A DNA stretch of 64,000 bases from Flavobacteriaceae bacterium (GCA_022425945.1 JAKMEK010000038.1:1-64000), one strand, 5' to 3'; numbered from the stretch's first letter, positions 16,290 through 26,428 are shown. The notes: generated from the sequence alone by a model not told the origin. Numbers and translations: made by a program.

Positions 16290-17420
16290 ATGGAATTTAA
16301 ATTACAAAGTACCGACCCCGGAAGCAAAGCCCGCGCAGGAGAAATTACAACAGCTCACGGTAAAATTCAGACCCCAATTTTTATGCCCGTTGGAACTGCA
16401 GCAACAGTAAAAGGGGTGCATCAACGCGATTTAAAAACAGAAATTAATCCCGATATTATTTTGGGAAATACTTACCACCTATACCTACGACCCGGTACAG
16501 ATATTTTGCAGCAGGCAGGTGGTTTACATAAATTCATGGGTTGGGATCGCCCTCTACTCACAGATTCTGGAGGATATCAGGTCTATTCGCTATCAGCTAA
16601 TCGGAAAATCAAAGAAGCCGGAGTGAAGTTTAAATCCCATATTGACGGGTCTTATCATGTCTTTACTCCAGAGAATGCTATCGATATTCAACGCCAAATA
16701 GGGGCAGACATCATCATGGCCTTTGATGAATGTACTCCTTATCCCTGCGATTACAAATACGCAAAACGATCCATGCATATGACCCATCGTTGGTTGGATC
16801 GTTGTATTGCTCAGGACAAGGCAAGTCCGTTTTTATACGGCTACGAACAAACGTTTTTTCCCATTGTTCAAGGAAGTACCTACAAGGATTTGCGAAAACA
16901 GTCGGCCGAGTTTATCGCTTCTCGAGGCGCAGAGGGAAATGCTATTGGAGGATTATCTGTTGGCGAACCCGCAGAAGAAATGTATGCAATGACTGAAGTT
17001 GTTTGCGAAGTCCTTCCTGAAGACAAACCCCGTTATCTAATGGGGGTGGGAACACCGATTAATATTTTGGAAAACATTGCCCTAGGGGTAGATATGTTTG
17101 ACTGTGTTCTTCCCTCACGAAATGCACGAAATGGAATGCTCTACACGGCACATGGTTCGATCAATATTAAAAACAAAAAATGGGAAAATGATTTTTCGGC
17201 CCTCGATTCGGATGGTCATACCTTTGTAGATACCGAGTATTCTAAAGCCTACTTACGCCATTTGTTTTCTGTCAATGAATTGCTCGGAAAACAAATAGCA
17301 ACAATTCACAACTTAGGATTTTACTTGGCACTGGTGCGCCAAGCCCGAGAAAAAATACTCACCGGGGAATTTGCGGCCTGGAAGAATAAAATGGTACAAC
17401 AAATGAATAAACGTCTTTAA
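16290..17420 (+). CDS. tgt: Queuine tRNA-ribosyltransferase
   Basis: This enzyme exchanges guanine 34 in GUN-anticodon tRNAs for the queuine precursor. From ATG 16290 it has 376 residues. D92 in TDSGGYQVYSL is the general base and DMFDCVLPSRNARNG holds the nucleophilic aspartate region. The canonical zinc ligands CxCxxC before YLRHLF are absent: the segment reads LDSDGHTFVDTEYSKAYLRH. I recall the same absence in Bacteroides homologues, so it is probably a lineage trait. An LptF/G permease gene follows after three bases. Confidence 0.93.
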   Translation: MEFKLQSTDPGSKARAGEITTAHGKIQTPIFMPVGTAATVKGVHQRDLKTEINPDIILGNTYHLYLRPGTDILQQAGGLHKFMGWDRPLLTDSGGYQVYSLSANRKIKEAGVKFKSHIDGSYHVFTPENAIDIQRQIGADIIMAFDECTPYPCDYKYAKRSMHMTHRWLDRCIAQDKASPFLYGYEQTFFPIVQGSTYKDLRKQSAEFIASRGAEGNAIGGLSVGEPAEEMYAMTEVVCEVLPEDKPRYLMGVGTPINILENIALGVDMFDCVLPSRNARNGMLYTAHGSINIKNKKWENDFSALDSDGHTFVDTEYSKAYLRHLFSVNELLGKQIATIHNLGFYLALVRQAREKILTGEFAAWKNKMVQQMNKRL

Positions 17421-17423
17421 TAA

Positions 17424-18503
17424 ATGTTTAAAAAAATTGACGCATATATCATCAAGCGTTACTTGGCAACATTCTCTGTCATGCTACTACTGTTTATTCC
17501 TATCGGAATAATGGTAGATGTGGCCGAGAAGATTGATAAGTTCAAGGAAAATGAAATTCCATTTACTGAGATCCTTTCTTACTACATCGATTTTATGTGG
17601 TATTTTGGAAATTTGCTATTTCCGATCTTTCTCTTTTTGGCGGTAATTTGGTTCACTTCAAAATTGGCCAACAACACAGAGATTATTGCGATTTTAAGTT
17701 CTGGAATATCCTTCTATCGATTTTTACGGCCCTATTTAATTTCGGCTTCAATCATTGCGGTATTTGCTTTTTTTGCAGGCATGTTCATCGTTCCTGAAGC
17801 AAGTGAAGGCTTCAATGAATTTTCTTACAAATATTTACAGAAAAGAAAGAACGATCGAAAAACTTCAAATCTATTCAAACAAATCAACGAAAACGAATTT
17901 ATTTACATCAGTAGTTATAATCCAACTCGTATGCGTGGCATGGATTTCACTTTGGAACACTTTGAAAATGATTCATTGAAGTTTAAAATAATGGCACAGT
18001 CCATTCGTTGGGTCGAAAAAGATTCTGTCTTCCGATTGGTTAGCTATAGCAAGCGCACGCTTAGAGGAGATGAAGAGCTTTTTGAAAGAAAGAACCTTTT
18101 CGATACTATCCTTGATTTTGAGGTACAAGATCTCGCTCCGCTAAACTATAAGGCAGAGACCTTGTCTATGTTGCCCTTGAATGATTTTATCAAAGAAGAG
18201 GAGCGAAGTGGCTCGGTATTCATCAACCAGCATTTATTGGTGCGTCACAAACGCTATAGTTTACCAATTTCAGCTTTTGTATTGACCATAATTGCAGTAG
18301 CTGTCTCATCTTTCAAGCGCAGAGGAGGGATGGGGGTTAATTTGGCTTTTGGGATTCTTCTTGGATTTATTTTCATCTTTTTCGATAAAATTTTTGGTGT
18401 CTTGGTTGCCAAGTCAAATTTCTCACCAGCTCTAGCAGCTTGGCTTCCCATCCTTGTTTTTGGTGTGTTGGCCTATGGTCTTTTGAACTATGCAAAAAGA
18501 TAA
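17424..18503 (+). CDS. LptF/LptG family permease
   Basis: The 359-residue protein has the YjgP/YjgQ layout: an N-terminal KKIDAYIIKRYLATF amphipathic start and three membrane helices within about 14-120. A periplasmic beta-jellyroll domain spans about 130-265, followed by three C-terminal helices. These permeases draw lipopolysaccharide out of the inner membrane together with LptB. Which of LptF or LptG this is cannot be told. It lies 3 bases after tgt and overlaps the next gene by 14 bases. Confidence 0.88.
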   Translation: MFKKIDAYIIKRYLATFSVMLLLFIPIGIMVDVAEKIDKFKENEIPFTEILSYYIDFMWYFGNLLFPIFLFLAVIWFTSKLANNTEIIAILSSGISFYRFLRPYLISASIIAVFAFFAGMFIVPEASEGFNEFSYKYLQKRKNDRKTSNLFKQINENEFIYISSYNPTRMRGMDFTLEHFENDSLKFKIMAQSIRWVEKDSVFRLVSYSKRTLRGDEELFERKNLFDTILDFEVQDLAPLNYKAETLSMLPLNDFIKEEERSGSVFINQHLLVRHKRYSLPISAFVLTIIAVAVSSFKRRGGMGVNLAFGILLGFIFIFFDKIFGVLVAKSNFSPALAAWLPILVFGVLAYGLLNYAKR

Positions 18504-19386
18504 TACCAAGAGTTTAGTTCATCTGCATTTTTTAATCTTCCTCTGGGGCTTTACGTCTATATTGGGGGCCCTAATCGATTTGGATTCCATGCCTATTGTT
18601 TGGTATCGAATGGCCATTGCTTCAGGAATGATCGCTGTTTATTTTCTGCTCTTCTCTCCCAAATCGTTCCAAATACACAAAGGAGCCTTGAAGTACTATG
18701 TGCTTGGGGGTTTACTTATTTCGGTGCATTGGGTGTTGTTTTTCTATGCCATAAAAATATCCTCCATCTCATTGACTCTATCCATCTTGTCTTCTGCCTC
18801 TCTGATGACTTCAGTCCTAGAACCACTCTTGTACAAACGACCTTTTCGTTTGTATGAAATCTTTTTTGGTCTATTCGTTATTTTTGGTTTGTACCTGATT
18901 TTTGGGGTGCAAAAAGAGAATATAGAAGGAATTGTTGTCGCTTTAATCTGCACACTTTTATCCGTACTTTTTTCTTTGTTGAATGGAAAGTTGATCCAAC
19001 ATTATCCGGCCAATAACATCTCTTTTTATCAATTGCTTACAGGAGCGGTAGTGCTTTCCATTGCCCTACTTTTTTCCCTTGAAGATGCTAGCTCTTTGGT
19101 AGAATTGAGTTGGGACGATTGGTTATGGCTTTTTCTGTTGTCTTCGGTTTGCACGGCCTATGCCACCATAGGATCGGTAGTGGTTTTAAAACATGTAACC
19201 CCTTTTACCATGATGATTTCGCTTAACCTTGAGCCCGTGTATGGAATATTGTTTTCTCTCTGGATTTTTGGCGAAAAGGAATTGATGAGTACTCAATTTT
19301 ACCTGGGCGTTTTCATCATTTTAGCAGGAGTAGTGGGCAATGGAATTTATAAACGACAACAGAAAAAAAATAGCCCTCCTTCATAA
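18490..19386 (+). CDS. EamA/DMT family transporter
   Basis: The 298-residue protein has ten hydrophobic segments forming two EamA repeats (LHFLIFLWGFTSILGALI opens the first, and LICTLLSVLFSLLNGKLIQ the second). Members export amino acids, metabolites or drugs; the substrate is unknown. It overlaps the LptF/G gene by 14 bases and probably ends the tgt operon, with a fresh -7 element for accA 7 bases after its stop. Confidence 0.85.
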   Translation: MQKDNTKSLVHLHFLIFLWGFTSILGALIDLDSMPIVWYRMAIASGMIAVYFLLFSPKSFQIHKGALKYYVLGGLLISVHWVLFFYAIKISSISLTLSILSSASLMTSVLEPLLYKRPFRLYEIFFGLFVIFGLYLIFGVQKENIEGIVVALICTLLSVLFSLLNGKLIQHYPANNISFYQLLTGAVVLSIALLFSLEDASSLVELSWDDWLWLFLLSSVCTAYATIGSVVVLKHVTPFTMMISLNLEPVYGILFSLWIFGEKELMSTQFYLGVFIILAGVVGNGIYKRQQKKNSPPS

Positions 19387-19393
19387 AAATTTT

Positions 19394-19401
19394 TACCTTT
19401 G
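19394..19401 (+). promoter_or_regulatory. -7 promoter element of accA
   Basis: TACCTTTG matches TAnnTTTG exactly and ends 18 bases before ATG 19420. Confidence 0.45.
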
Positions 19402-19419
19402 TTTGATACACTGAAACCA

Positions 19420-20373
19420 ATGGAATATTTAGATTTCGAATTACCTATTAAAGAGATAAACGAGCAATTGACTAAATGTAAGTTAATTGGCGACGAAAAC
19501 GAGATTGATGTCACTGACACCTGCGAGCAGCTAGAGCAAAAATTGATCACGACCAAAGAAGAAATTTATGGGAATTTGACGCCATGGCAGCGTGTTCAGT
19601 TGTCACGTCACCCCTCAAGACCCTATACACTTGACTATATCAATGCCCTTTGTGGGGATACCTTCCTCGAATTACATGGAGATAGAAATGTCCGCGACGA
19701 CAAGGCCATGATTGGTGGTTTAGGTAAGATTAAAGATCAGTCATTCATGTTCATTGGTACACAAAAAGGATACAACACTGCCACCCGTAAGTACCGTAAC
19801 TTTGGAATGGCCAATCCTGAAGGTTATAGAAAAGCTCTGCGTCTGATGAAGTCTGCAGAAAAGTTTGGTCTCCCTATTGTTTCTTTTGTTGACACCCCTG
19901 GGGCATACCCTGGTTTGGAAGCTGAGGAACGCGGTCAAGGGGAAGCCATTGCGCGAAACATCTATGAGATGTTATCGGTTAAAGTACCGGTGATTGTTGT
20001 AATTATTGGTGAAGGTGCTTCTGGAGGTGCTTTAGGCATCGGTGCGGGAGATCGTATTTTCATGATGGAAAACACCTGGTATTCTGTCATTTCCCCGGAA
20101 TCTTGTTCTTCCATATTATGGAGAAGTTGGGAGTATAAGGAACAAGCAGCTGCTGCCTTGAAACTAACTGCTGCCGACATGAAGAAGGCCAAACTCATCG
20201 ATAAAATCATCAAGGAGCCGCTAGGAGGTGCACACTACAATAGAGAAGAAACCTTCGCCTCTGTACAAGCAGAAATTTTAAAAACATACAAAGTTCTCGA
20301 TAAATTATCTCCGGAGGAATTGGTTGAGCAGCGCCGTCAAAAATTTGATGAGATGGGCGTCTTTAATGGTTAA
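19420..20373 (+). CDS. accA: Acetyl-CoA carboxylase carboxyltransferase, alpha subunit
   Basis: From ATG 19420 the protein has 317 residues. It transfers the carboxyl group from biotin to acetyl-CoA in fatty-acid synthesis. Diagnostic segments are [50 protein letters not shown] and [15 protein letters not shown]. The upstream TTG 19399 overlaps the -7 element and is not a likely start. The beta subunit and biotin genes are not in the window. Confidence 0.96.
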   Translation: MEYLDFELPIKEINEQLTKCKLIGDENEIDVTDTCEQLEQKLITTKEEIYGNLTPWQRVQLSRHPSRPYTLDYINALCGDTFLELHGDRNVRDDKAMIGGLGKIKDQSFMFIGTQKGYNTATRKYRNFGMANPEGYRKALRLMKSAEKFGLPIVSFVDTPGAYPGLEAEERGQGEAIARNIYEMLSVKVPVIVVIIGEGASGGALGIGAGDRIFMMENTWYSVISPESCSSILWRSWEYKEQAAAALKLTAADMKKAKLIDKIIKEPLGGAHYNREETFASVQAEILKTYKVLDKLSPEELVEQRRQKFDEMGVFNG

Positions 20374-20494
20374 TGGGTTTTTCAGCTTTATTAACATTTA
20401 TTTTGACTTATAAACAGCCGTTTGTTTACTCTTAACGGATATTACGCTTGCAAAACATGAGCGCCTACAAAAACATTTAGCCTACATTTAACCT

Positions 20495-22021
20495 ATGGAA
20501 GAACGTAAACCAATCATAGCACCTGCAGTCGGAAAAACTGGCGTTGTAAATCTAGAAAAAGGCAAAATACCCCCACAAGCTGTCGATCTAGAAGAAGCTG
20601 TGTTGGGAGCAATGCTGATTGATAAGAAAGGGGTGGATGAAGTCATTGATATCCTCCAAAAAGATGCTTTTTACAAAGAAGCACACCAACACATTTTTGA
20701 AGCCATTCACGTCCTTTTCGAAACCTCTGAGCCGATCGATTTACTCACCGTTTCTGCACAGTTGCGTAAAATGGAAACCTTGGAAAAGGTGGGCGGTGAT
20801 TTTTACTTAGTACAACTTTCTAAACGTGTATCGACTTCTGCTCATATTGAATTCCATGCCCGTATCATCTTACAGAAATTCATTCAGCGTTCGCTGATCA
20901 AGATATCCAATGAAATCATTGAAAGCTCTTTCAAGGATTCCATCGATGTTTTTGATCTCTTAGACGAGGCAGAGTCTAAACTCTATGACGTTACCCAAGG
21001 AAACATCAAGAAATCATCTGAATCTGCGCAAAACTTAGTGATTCAAGCAAAGAAGCGAATTGAAGATATTGCCAAGAAAGAAGGGCTCAGTGGAATTGCG
21101 ACTGGCTTTGAAAAATTAGATGCCTTAACCTCTGGTTGGCAGCCCAGTGATTTAATCATTGTTGCTGCTCGTCCGGGTATGGGTAAAACGGCTTTGACCT
21201 TGTCCATGGCACGAAACATTGCGGTAATGAAACAAACCCCTGTTGCCTTCTTTTCCTTAGAGATGTCATCAGTTCAGTTGATCACCCGTTTAATTTCCTC
21301 TGAAACAGGCTTGTCTTCCGAAAAGCTTCGTACCGGTAAATTAGAGAGTCACGAATGGGAACAACTCAATGTTAAGGTAAGTGACCTCGAGAAAGCACCC
21401 TTATTCATTGACGACACACCCTCCTTATCCATCTTCGATCTTCGCGCCAAAGCCCGTCGTTTGGCTTCGCAGCACGGAATTAAACTCATCATTGTGGATT
21501 ACTTGCAATTAATGACTGCAGGTTCCAATAATAAAATGGGGAATCGTGAACAAGAAATTTCAACCATTTCGCGTAACCTTAAGGCACTGGCCAAAGAACT
21601 CGATGTGCCAGTGATTGCACTTTCACAGCTTTCACGTGCAGTGGAGACTAGGGGAGGGAATAAGCGTCCAATTCTGTCTGACTTGAGGGAATCGGGAGCA
21701 ATTGAGCAAGATGCCGATATTGTTTCCTTTATCTACCGACCAGAATACTATGGGATTGATGAATGGGATGATGAAGAGCGTACCTCCTCTGTGGGGCAGG
21801 CCGAATTCATCGTTGCCAAACACCGTAATGGAGGTCTAGACAATATTCGTTTGAAATTCATTGGACATTTAGGGAAATTCGACAACTTAGAATCCTTTGA
21901 TTCTCCCTATGAATTCCCCTCTAAAATGAATGAACCTACCATTTCTCCCGATCAATTTCCTTCAGCTGGAGACGCTTTTGGTACTTCCTTTGGTGCCGAA
22001 GACAACGATGTCCCCTTTTAG
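20495..22021 (+). CDS. dnaB: Replicative DNA helicase
   Basis: The 508-residue hexameric helicase unwinds DNA at the replication fork. An N-terminal primase-interaction domain (PPQAVDLEEAVLGAMLIDK) is followed by the RecA-like motor with Walker A ARPGMGKTA, Walker B LIIVDYLQLM and arginine-finger region SDLRESGAIEQDADIV. No intein is inserted. A strong bidirectional terminator follows. Confidence 0.97.
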   Translation: MEERKPIIAPAVGKTGVVNLEKGKIPPQAVDLEEAVLGAMLIDKKGVDEVIDILQKDAFYKEAHQHIFEAIHVLFETSEPIDLLTVSAQLRKMETLEKVGGDFYLVQLSKRVSTSAHIEFHARIILQKFIQRSLIKISNEIIESSFKDSIDVFDLLDEAESKLYDVTQGNIKKSSESAQNLVIQAKKRIEDIAKKEGLSGIATGFEKLDALTSGWQPSDLIIVAARPGMGKTALTLSMARNIAVMKQTPVAFFSLEMSSVQLITRLISSETGLSSEKLRTGKLESHEWEQLNVKVSDLEKAPLFIDDTPSLSIFDLRAKARRLASQHGIKLIIVDYLQLMTAGSNNKMGNREQEISTISRNLKALAKELDVPVIALSQLSRAVETRGGNKRPILSDLRESGAIEQDADIVSFIYRPEYYGIDEWDDEERTSSVGQAEFIVAKHRNGGLDNIRLKFIGHLGKFDNLESFDSPYEFPSKMNEPTISPDQFPSAGDAFGTSFGAEDNDVPF

Positions 22022-22042
22022 CAGATTCAATACCATTAAGAC

Positions 22043-22077
22043 AAAAAAAAAATCAGCCAAGTGGCTGATTTTTTTTT
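22043..22077. terminator. Bidirectional rho-independent terminator
   Basis: AATCAGCC and GGCTGATT form an 8-bp stem around AAGT at 22051-22070, flanked by a run of A on the left and T on the right. It can therefore end both dnaB (plus strand) and rplT (minus strand), which converge here. Confidence 0.9.
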
Positions 22078-22096
22078 GAGTACAATAATGATTTAT

Positions 22097-22441
22097 TTAT
22101 TTGATTTTGTCAACGATGGCTTTAAACGCATCAGGATGATTCATCGCTAAGTCAGCAAGGACTTTACGGTTCAATTCGATATCGTTTGCTTTTACTTTCC
22201 CCATGAACTGGCTATACGACAATCCGTGTAGGCGAGAAGCTGCGTTAATACGTGTAATCCATAAGGAACGGAAATTACGTTTTTTGGTTTTGCGGTCACG
22301 GTAGGCATAAAGCATTGCTTTGTCTACAGCGTTTTTCGCTACGGTCCATACGTTTTTGCGACGTCCAAAGTATCCTTTGGCTTGTTTAAAAACTTTTTTT
22401 CTTCGTGCTCTTGAAGCAACTGAGTTTACTGATCTTGGCAT
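22097..22441 (-). CDS. rplT: 50S ribosomal protein L20
   Basis: The 114-residue basic protein starts [16 protein letters not shown] and contains [17 protein letters not shown] and [11 protein letters not shown], all typical of L20. It is an early assembly protein of the large subunit and in many bacteria represses its own operon. It is the last gene of thrS-infC-rpmI-rplT. Confidence 0.97.
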   Translation of the reverse strand: MPRSVNSVASRARRKKVFKQAKGYFGRRKNVWTVAKNAVDKAMLYAYRDRKTKKRNFRSLWITRINAASRLHGLSYSQFMGKVKANDIELNRKVLADLAMNHPDAFKAIVDKIK

Positions 22442-22528
22442 TTCTTGTCTTTTTTTGTTACGAGGCGGTTGATTTTACACTTTAAAAGCCTGCAACAGGG
22501 TTGATGATTAATTAAACCAGAACAAGGC

Positions 22529-22726
22529 TTATTTTAAGCGCAATTGTTCTTTAATGTTGGCGGCATCACTTTCGTGAACCAATCCTGTGTGGGTCAATTT
22601 TAGCTTACGCTTCTTTGACTTTTTGGTCAGGATGTGACTCTTAAAAGCATGCTTTCTTTTGATTTTACCTGTACCTGTAAGCTTAAAACGCTTTTTGGTA
22701 GAGGATTTTGTTTTCATTTTTGGCAT
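22529..22726 (-). CDS. rpmI: 50S ribosomal protein L35
   Basis: The 65-residue basic protein starts [24 protein letters not shown] and ends with an L35-like helix, matching the usual length. It lies 87 bases upstream of rplT and 28 bases downstream of infC. Confidence 0.96.
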   Translation of the reverse strand: MPKMKTKSSTKKRFKLTGTGKIKRKHAFKSHILTKKSKKRKLKLTHTGLVHESDAANIKEQLRLK

Positions 22727-22754
22727 TGCAAAGGTGTTTATTTATTGTACTCGG

Positions 22755-23309
22755 TTATTTTTTCTTTGGGCTGATGAACATGGTCATGCGTTTCCCTTCC
22801 AGTTTTGGAAGCTGCTCCACTTTTCCAAGATCTTCTAGGTCTTGTGCTAAACGTAGCAACAAGATTTGGCCTTGTTCTTTGAAGACGATCGAACGTCCTT
22901 TAAAGAAAACAAACGCTTTTAGTTTCGCTCCTTCTTTCAAGAACTTTTCGGCGTGTTTCTTTTTAAAGTCATAATCATGCTCGTCGGTTTGTGGACCAAA
23001 ACGAATTTCTTTGATAATGACTTTGGTTGCTTTTGACTTCAACGCTTTTTCACGTTTGCGTTGTTCGTACAAAAACTTTTTGTATTCCAAAATTTTACAA
23101 ACGGGTGGAGTAGCATTGGGAGAAATCTCTACCAAGTCCAATTCCAACTCATCTGCAAGCGCAAGGGCTTTCTTTATCTTGTATAAGCCAATTTCAACAT
23201 TATCACCAACCAAGCGAACTTCGTGTGCAGTGATTTTTTCATTGATCTTGTGAGGATCCTGTTTGATTACTCGGCCTGGACGGTTCGTCCTTCTTCTACG
23301 TATTGCTAT
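22755..23309 (-). CDS. infC: Translation initiation factor IF-3, apparent AUA start
   Basis: IF-3 binds the 30S subunit and checks start codons. The frame carries [18 protein letters not shown], the N-domain signature, then [17 protein letters not shown] and a C-domain ending SPKKK. No ATG, GTG or TTG occurs between the in-frame TAA just downstream of the thrS stop and the conserved INEKI block. The first TTG (23213) would delete most of the N-terminal domain. The frame upstream reads IAIRRRR, and flavobacterial IF-3 typically begins with such a basic stretch, so I infer initiation at ATA 23309 (alternative ATA 23303), giving 184 residues. This parallels the AUU start of E. coli infC. Confidence 0.85.
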   Translation of the reverse strand: MAIRRRRTNRPGRVIKQDPHKINEKITAHEVRLVGDNVEIGLYKIKKALALADELELDLVEISPNATPPVCKILEYKKFLYEQRKREKALKSKATKVIIKEIRFGPQTDEHDYDFKKKHAEKFLKEGAKLKAFVFFKGRSIVFKEQGQILLLRLAQDLEDLGKVEQLPKLEGKRMTMFISPKKK

Positions 23310-23327
23310 GGTACTTGCTTTTTAAGA

Positions 23328-25274
23328 TTAAATTTCAAACTTTGAACTACTCGCGTTAATTTCGGCTTGTATCTTTTCGACAAAGGTTTCAAGCGTTAAA
23401 GAACCCGTATCCCCGTCAACACGATTTCGTACAGAAACGGTGTTTTCGGTTGCTTCTTTCTCTCCAACAATGAGCATATATGGGAATTTGCTCAGCTGTG
23501 CGTCGCGAATTTTCTTCCCAATAGTCTCATTTCGGTTGTCGATGAGAGCGCGAATTTCGTTATTTTTCAGCTGATTTGAAACTTTTTCAGCGTATTTTTC
23601 ATACTTCTCACTCACAGAGAGAATAATCACCTGTTCTGGCGTTAACCAAAGGGGGAAATTTCCACCCGTATGTTCAAGTAAAATAGCGACAAATCGCTCC
23701 AAACTTCCAAAGGGCGCACGGTGAATCATGACCGGACGGTGCAACTCATTGTCACTTCCTTTGTAGGTAAGATCAAAGCGCTCTGGCAAGTTGTAGTCTA
23801 CCTGTATGGTTCCCAATTGCCATTTTCTTCCCAAGGCATCTTTTACCATGAAATCGAGCTTTGGACCGTAGAAGGCAGCTTCGCCATATTCTACCACATA
23901 ATTCAAGTCTTTTTCTTTGGCTGCATTGAGAATGGCTTGTTCTGCCAAGTCCCAATTTTCGTCACTACCAATGTATTTTTCAGGCTTTTCCGGATCACGA
24001 AGGGATACCTGTGCGGTAAAGTCTTCAAATCCAAGTGAACTAAAGACATAAAGCACCAAATCGATAACTTTCTTGAATTCCTCGTCTAACTGATTGGGCA
24101 TACAGAAAATATGCGCATCGTCTTGCGTAAACCCACGCACACGCGTTAGTCCGTGGAGTTCTCCACTTTGTTCGTAACGGTAGACCGTCCCAAATTCTGC
24201 ATAGCGTTTGGGTAAATCTTTATAGCTCCACTGACGTGCGTTGTATATCTCACAGTGATGTGGGCAGTTCATCGGTTTCAATAAAAAGCTTTCGCCTTCT
24301 GCCGGTGTTTCGATGGGCTGAAAGCTATCGGCTCCATACTTTTCGTAATGACCAGAGGTCATGTATAATTCTTTGTTCCCAATATGGGGAGAAATCACCT
24401 GCTCATAGCCTGCTTTTTTCTGTGCCTCCTTGAGGAAATTTTCCAAGCGCTCGCGCAAGGCTGCTCCTTTGGGTAACCAGAGGGGAAGACCCTGACCTAC
24501 TTTTTGTGAAAAGGTAAACAGATCCAATTCTTTTCCGAGCTTACGGTGATCGCGTTTTTTGGCTTCTTCGAGTAGGGCCAAGTATTCGGTCAATTCTTTT
24601 TGCTTTGGGAAGGAGATACCATAAATCCGTGTCAATTGCGGTTTGGTTTCGTCTCCACGCCAGTAAGCACCCGCTACGGATAATAACTTCACGGCCTTGA
24701 CAAAACCAGTGTGAGGAATATGTCCTCCACGACAGAGATCGGTAAAGTCGGCATGATCACAAAAGCTAATGGTACCGTCTTCTAGATTTTCAATCAATTC
24801 TACCTTGAAGGGATTGTTTTCTGCTTGGTAGAAAGCCAGAGCATCAGCTTTGCTTGAGGAGCGCATGCTAAAGGCAAACTTTTCACGTGCAAAACTCAAA
24901 AACTGTTTTTCTAGGGCAGGCAAATCTTTGTCTGAGAAACTATCTCCACCGAAATCTACATCATAATAGAATCCGTTTTCGATGGCTGGCCCGATGGTTA
25001 ACTTTGCCTTTGGGTAAAGCGCCAAAAGACTTTGTGCTAGTATGTGTGCAGAGGAGTGCCAAAAAGCAGTTTTCCCCTCATCGTCTTTCCAGGTAAATAA
25101 ACGTAAATCTCCATCCGTTTCGATGCGTGTGCTGGCTTCAACGGTTTCGCCGTTGAATTTTGCAGACAGTACATTTCGGGCGAGACCTTCGCTAATGTCC
25201 GTAGCGATATCAAGTACCGTTAATGGATTTTCGTATTGACGGACAGAGCCGTCGGGTAGTGTGATTGCAATCAT
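23328..25274 (-). CDS. thrS: Threonine--tRNA ligase
   Basis: From ATG 25274 the protein has 648 residues. Order: TGS domain ([17 protein letters not shown]), editing domain with [11 protein letters not shown] and [10 protein letters not shown], and a class II core with [13 protein letters not shown] (zinc cysteine), [15 protein letters not shown] and [11 protein letters not shown]. An anticodon-binding domain closes it. The upstream TTG 25295 is not needed. The promoter -7 element at 25293-25300 would start the whole thrS-infC-rpmI-rplT operon. Confidence 0.97.
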   Translation of the reverse strand: MIAITLPDGSVRQYENPLTVLDIATDISEGLARNVLSAKFNGETVEASTRIETDGDLRLFTWKDDEGKTAFWHSSAHILAQSLLALYPKAKLTIGPAIENGFYYDVDFGGDSFSDKDLPALEKQFLSFAREKFAFSMRSSSKADALAFYQAENNPFKVELIENLEDGTISFCDHADFTDLCRGGHIPHTGFVKAVKLLSVAGAYWRGDETKPQLTRIYGISFPKQKELTEYLALLEEAKKRDHRKLGKELDLFTFSQKVGQGLPLWLPKGAALRERLENFLKEAQKKAGYEQVISPHIGNKELYMTSGHYEKYGADSFQPIETPAEGESFLLKPMNCPHHCEIYNARQWSYKDLPKRYAEFGTVYRYEQSGELHGLTRVRGFTQDDAHIFCMPNQLDEEFKKVIDLVLYVFSSLGFEDFTAQVSLRDPEKPEKYIGSDENWDLAEQAILNAAKEKDLNYVVEYGEAAFYGPKLDFMVKDALGRKWQLGTIQVDYNLPERFDLTYKGSDNELHRPVMIHRAPFGSLERFVAILLEHTGGNFPLWLTPEQVIILSVSEKYEKYAEKVSNQLKNNEIRALIDNRNETIGKKIRDAQLSKFPYMLIVGEKEATENTVSVRNRVDGDTGSLTLETFVEKIQAEINASSSKFEI

Positions 25275-25292
25275 GGGTGAATCAATAATGCG

Positions 25293-25300
25293 CAAAGATA
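25293..25300 (-). promoter_or_regulatory. -7 promoter element of thrS operon
   Basis: TATCTTTG on the minus strand matches TAnnTTTG, 18 bases before ATG 25274. A -33 TTTG is not evident. Confidence 0.45.
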
Positions 25301-25336
25301 ATGGGAATCAACAAGGCAGCCAATACAGAAGGGCAA

Positions 25337-25564
25337 TTATCCTTTTCTTTTTTTCCCCAACAGCGCAGTGACCAAGCGACCAATTCCCCAAAAGCCTAAG
25401 CCAATGGCAGCAATAAAGAACAGTAGACCAATAATTAATACTGGCCAATAAAATGGATGTCCTTCGTTTTTAAAGGCTTGCATCACAATGACCGGCCCAA
25501 TAAAACTACAGACAATGGCGTACATAACGCGTTGAAGTCCTTGTTGTAAAGCGATTTTATCCAT
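25337..25564 (-). CDS. Small two-helix membrane protein, DUF6095-like
   Basis: From ATG 25564 the protein has 75 residues with two hydrophobic helices (about 14-31 and 40-65) and a basic tail GKKRKG. It starts inside the last codons of murQ (8-base overlap), so the two are coupled. The family name is from memory of flavobacterial proteins of this size and position; the function is unknown. Confidence 0.65.
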   Translation of the reverse strand: MDKIALQQGLQRVMYAIVCSFIGPVIVMQAFKNEGHPFYWPVLIIGLLFFIAAIGLGFWGIGRLVTALLGKKRKG

Positions 25565-26372
25565 GGGTATAGTGTTCAATTGCAGCACGAATGCTATGGT
25601 GTTTTTCCAATAAGGCTGTTGCTTCGGCTAGGCTTACCCCCACTTTTTCTTGAATGATGGCCAGGGCACGCTGGTGTAATTTTGCATTGCTCAGCTGCAA
25701 ATCCACCATTTTATTACCGTGAATATGCCCCAGACGAATCATGGTGGCGGTGGTAATCATGTTGAGGATCATTTTTTGGGCGCTACCCGCTTTCATACGC
25801 GAGCTTCCCGTCACAAATTCGGGACCTACAACTACCGCAATGGGGTAGTTGGCCACCTTGGTTAAAGGAGCATTTGGGTTACAGCAAATGCAGCCGGTGG
25901 GGATTCCTTGTTCTTGACAGGCTTTTAGTGCATGCACAACATAGGGCGTGGTACCCGATGCGGCAATACCCACCACAATGTCCTTCTTGTTAATGTTGTA
26001 TTCCTCAAGGTCTTTCCAGCCTTGGGTGGTGGAATCTTCTGCATTTTCAACGGCTTTGTACACGGCAGTTTTTCCGCCTGCAATGAGGCCAATAACGGTG
26101 TTGGGATCTGTGCCAAAGGTAGGGGGGCATTCAGAGGCGTCTAAAATTCCCAAACGTCCGCTAGTACCAGCACCCATATAAAACAATCGCCCTCCTGCTC
26201 GCAATTGTGTTTCTACCGCAACAATCAATGCCTCGATTTGAGGGAGCACCTCCCCAATGGCTTGGGTGACCTTTTGGTCTTCAGTATGTATGCCCGCTAC
26301 CAAATCTTTCACCGAATAGGTTTCTAAGTCGGTATACAACGAATCTTGTTCGGTTATTCTTTTAAATTCCAT
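25557..26372 (-). CDS. murQ: N-acetylmuramic acid 6-phosphate etherase
   Basis: This enzyme cleaves the lactyl ether of MurNAc-6-phosphate during peptidoglycan recycling. The 271-residue SIS-domain protein has YMGAGTSGRLGILDASECPPTFG, the sugar-phosphate site GIAASGTTPYVVHAL and VVGPEFVTGSSRMKAGSAQKM. It is somewhat shorter at the C-terminus than the usual 300 residues. A -7 element ends only 5 bases before the ATG. Confidence 0.95.
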   Translation of the reverse strand: MEFKRITEQDSLYTDLETYSVKDLVAGIHTEDQKVTQAIGEVLPQIEALIVAVETQLRAGGRLFYMGAGTSGRLGILDASECPPTFGTDPNTVIGLIAGGKTAVYKAVENAEDSTTQGWKDLEEYNINKKDIVVGIAASGTTPYVVHALKACQEQGIPTGCICCNPNAPLTKVANYPIAVVVGPEFVTGSSRMKAGSAQKMILNMITTATMIRLGHIHGNKMVDLQLSNAKLHQRALAIIQEKVGVSLAEATALLEKHHSIRAAIEHYTHG

Positions 26373-26377
26373 TAGCC

Positions 26378-26385
26378 CAAAGATA
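26378..26385 (-). promoter_or_regulatory. -7 promoter element of murQ
   Basis: TATCTTTG on the minus strand ends 5 bases before the murQ ATG. If used, the transcript would start at or next to the start codon. Confidence 0.45.
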
Positions 26386-26406
26386 GATTAAAATTAAAAA
26401 TTTAAA

Positions 26407-26428
26407 ATTAGGAATTAGGAATTAGGAA
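26407..26428. repeat. Short tandem repeat AATTAGG(A)
   Basis: Three copies of the unit AATTAGGA stand in the 218-base gap between murQ and icd, in an AT-rich stretch followed by GGGGAATGAAG. The rest of the gap holds no reading frame I can support, only the icd terminator at its far end. Confidence 0.6.
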
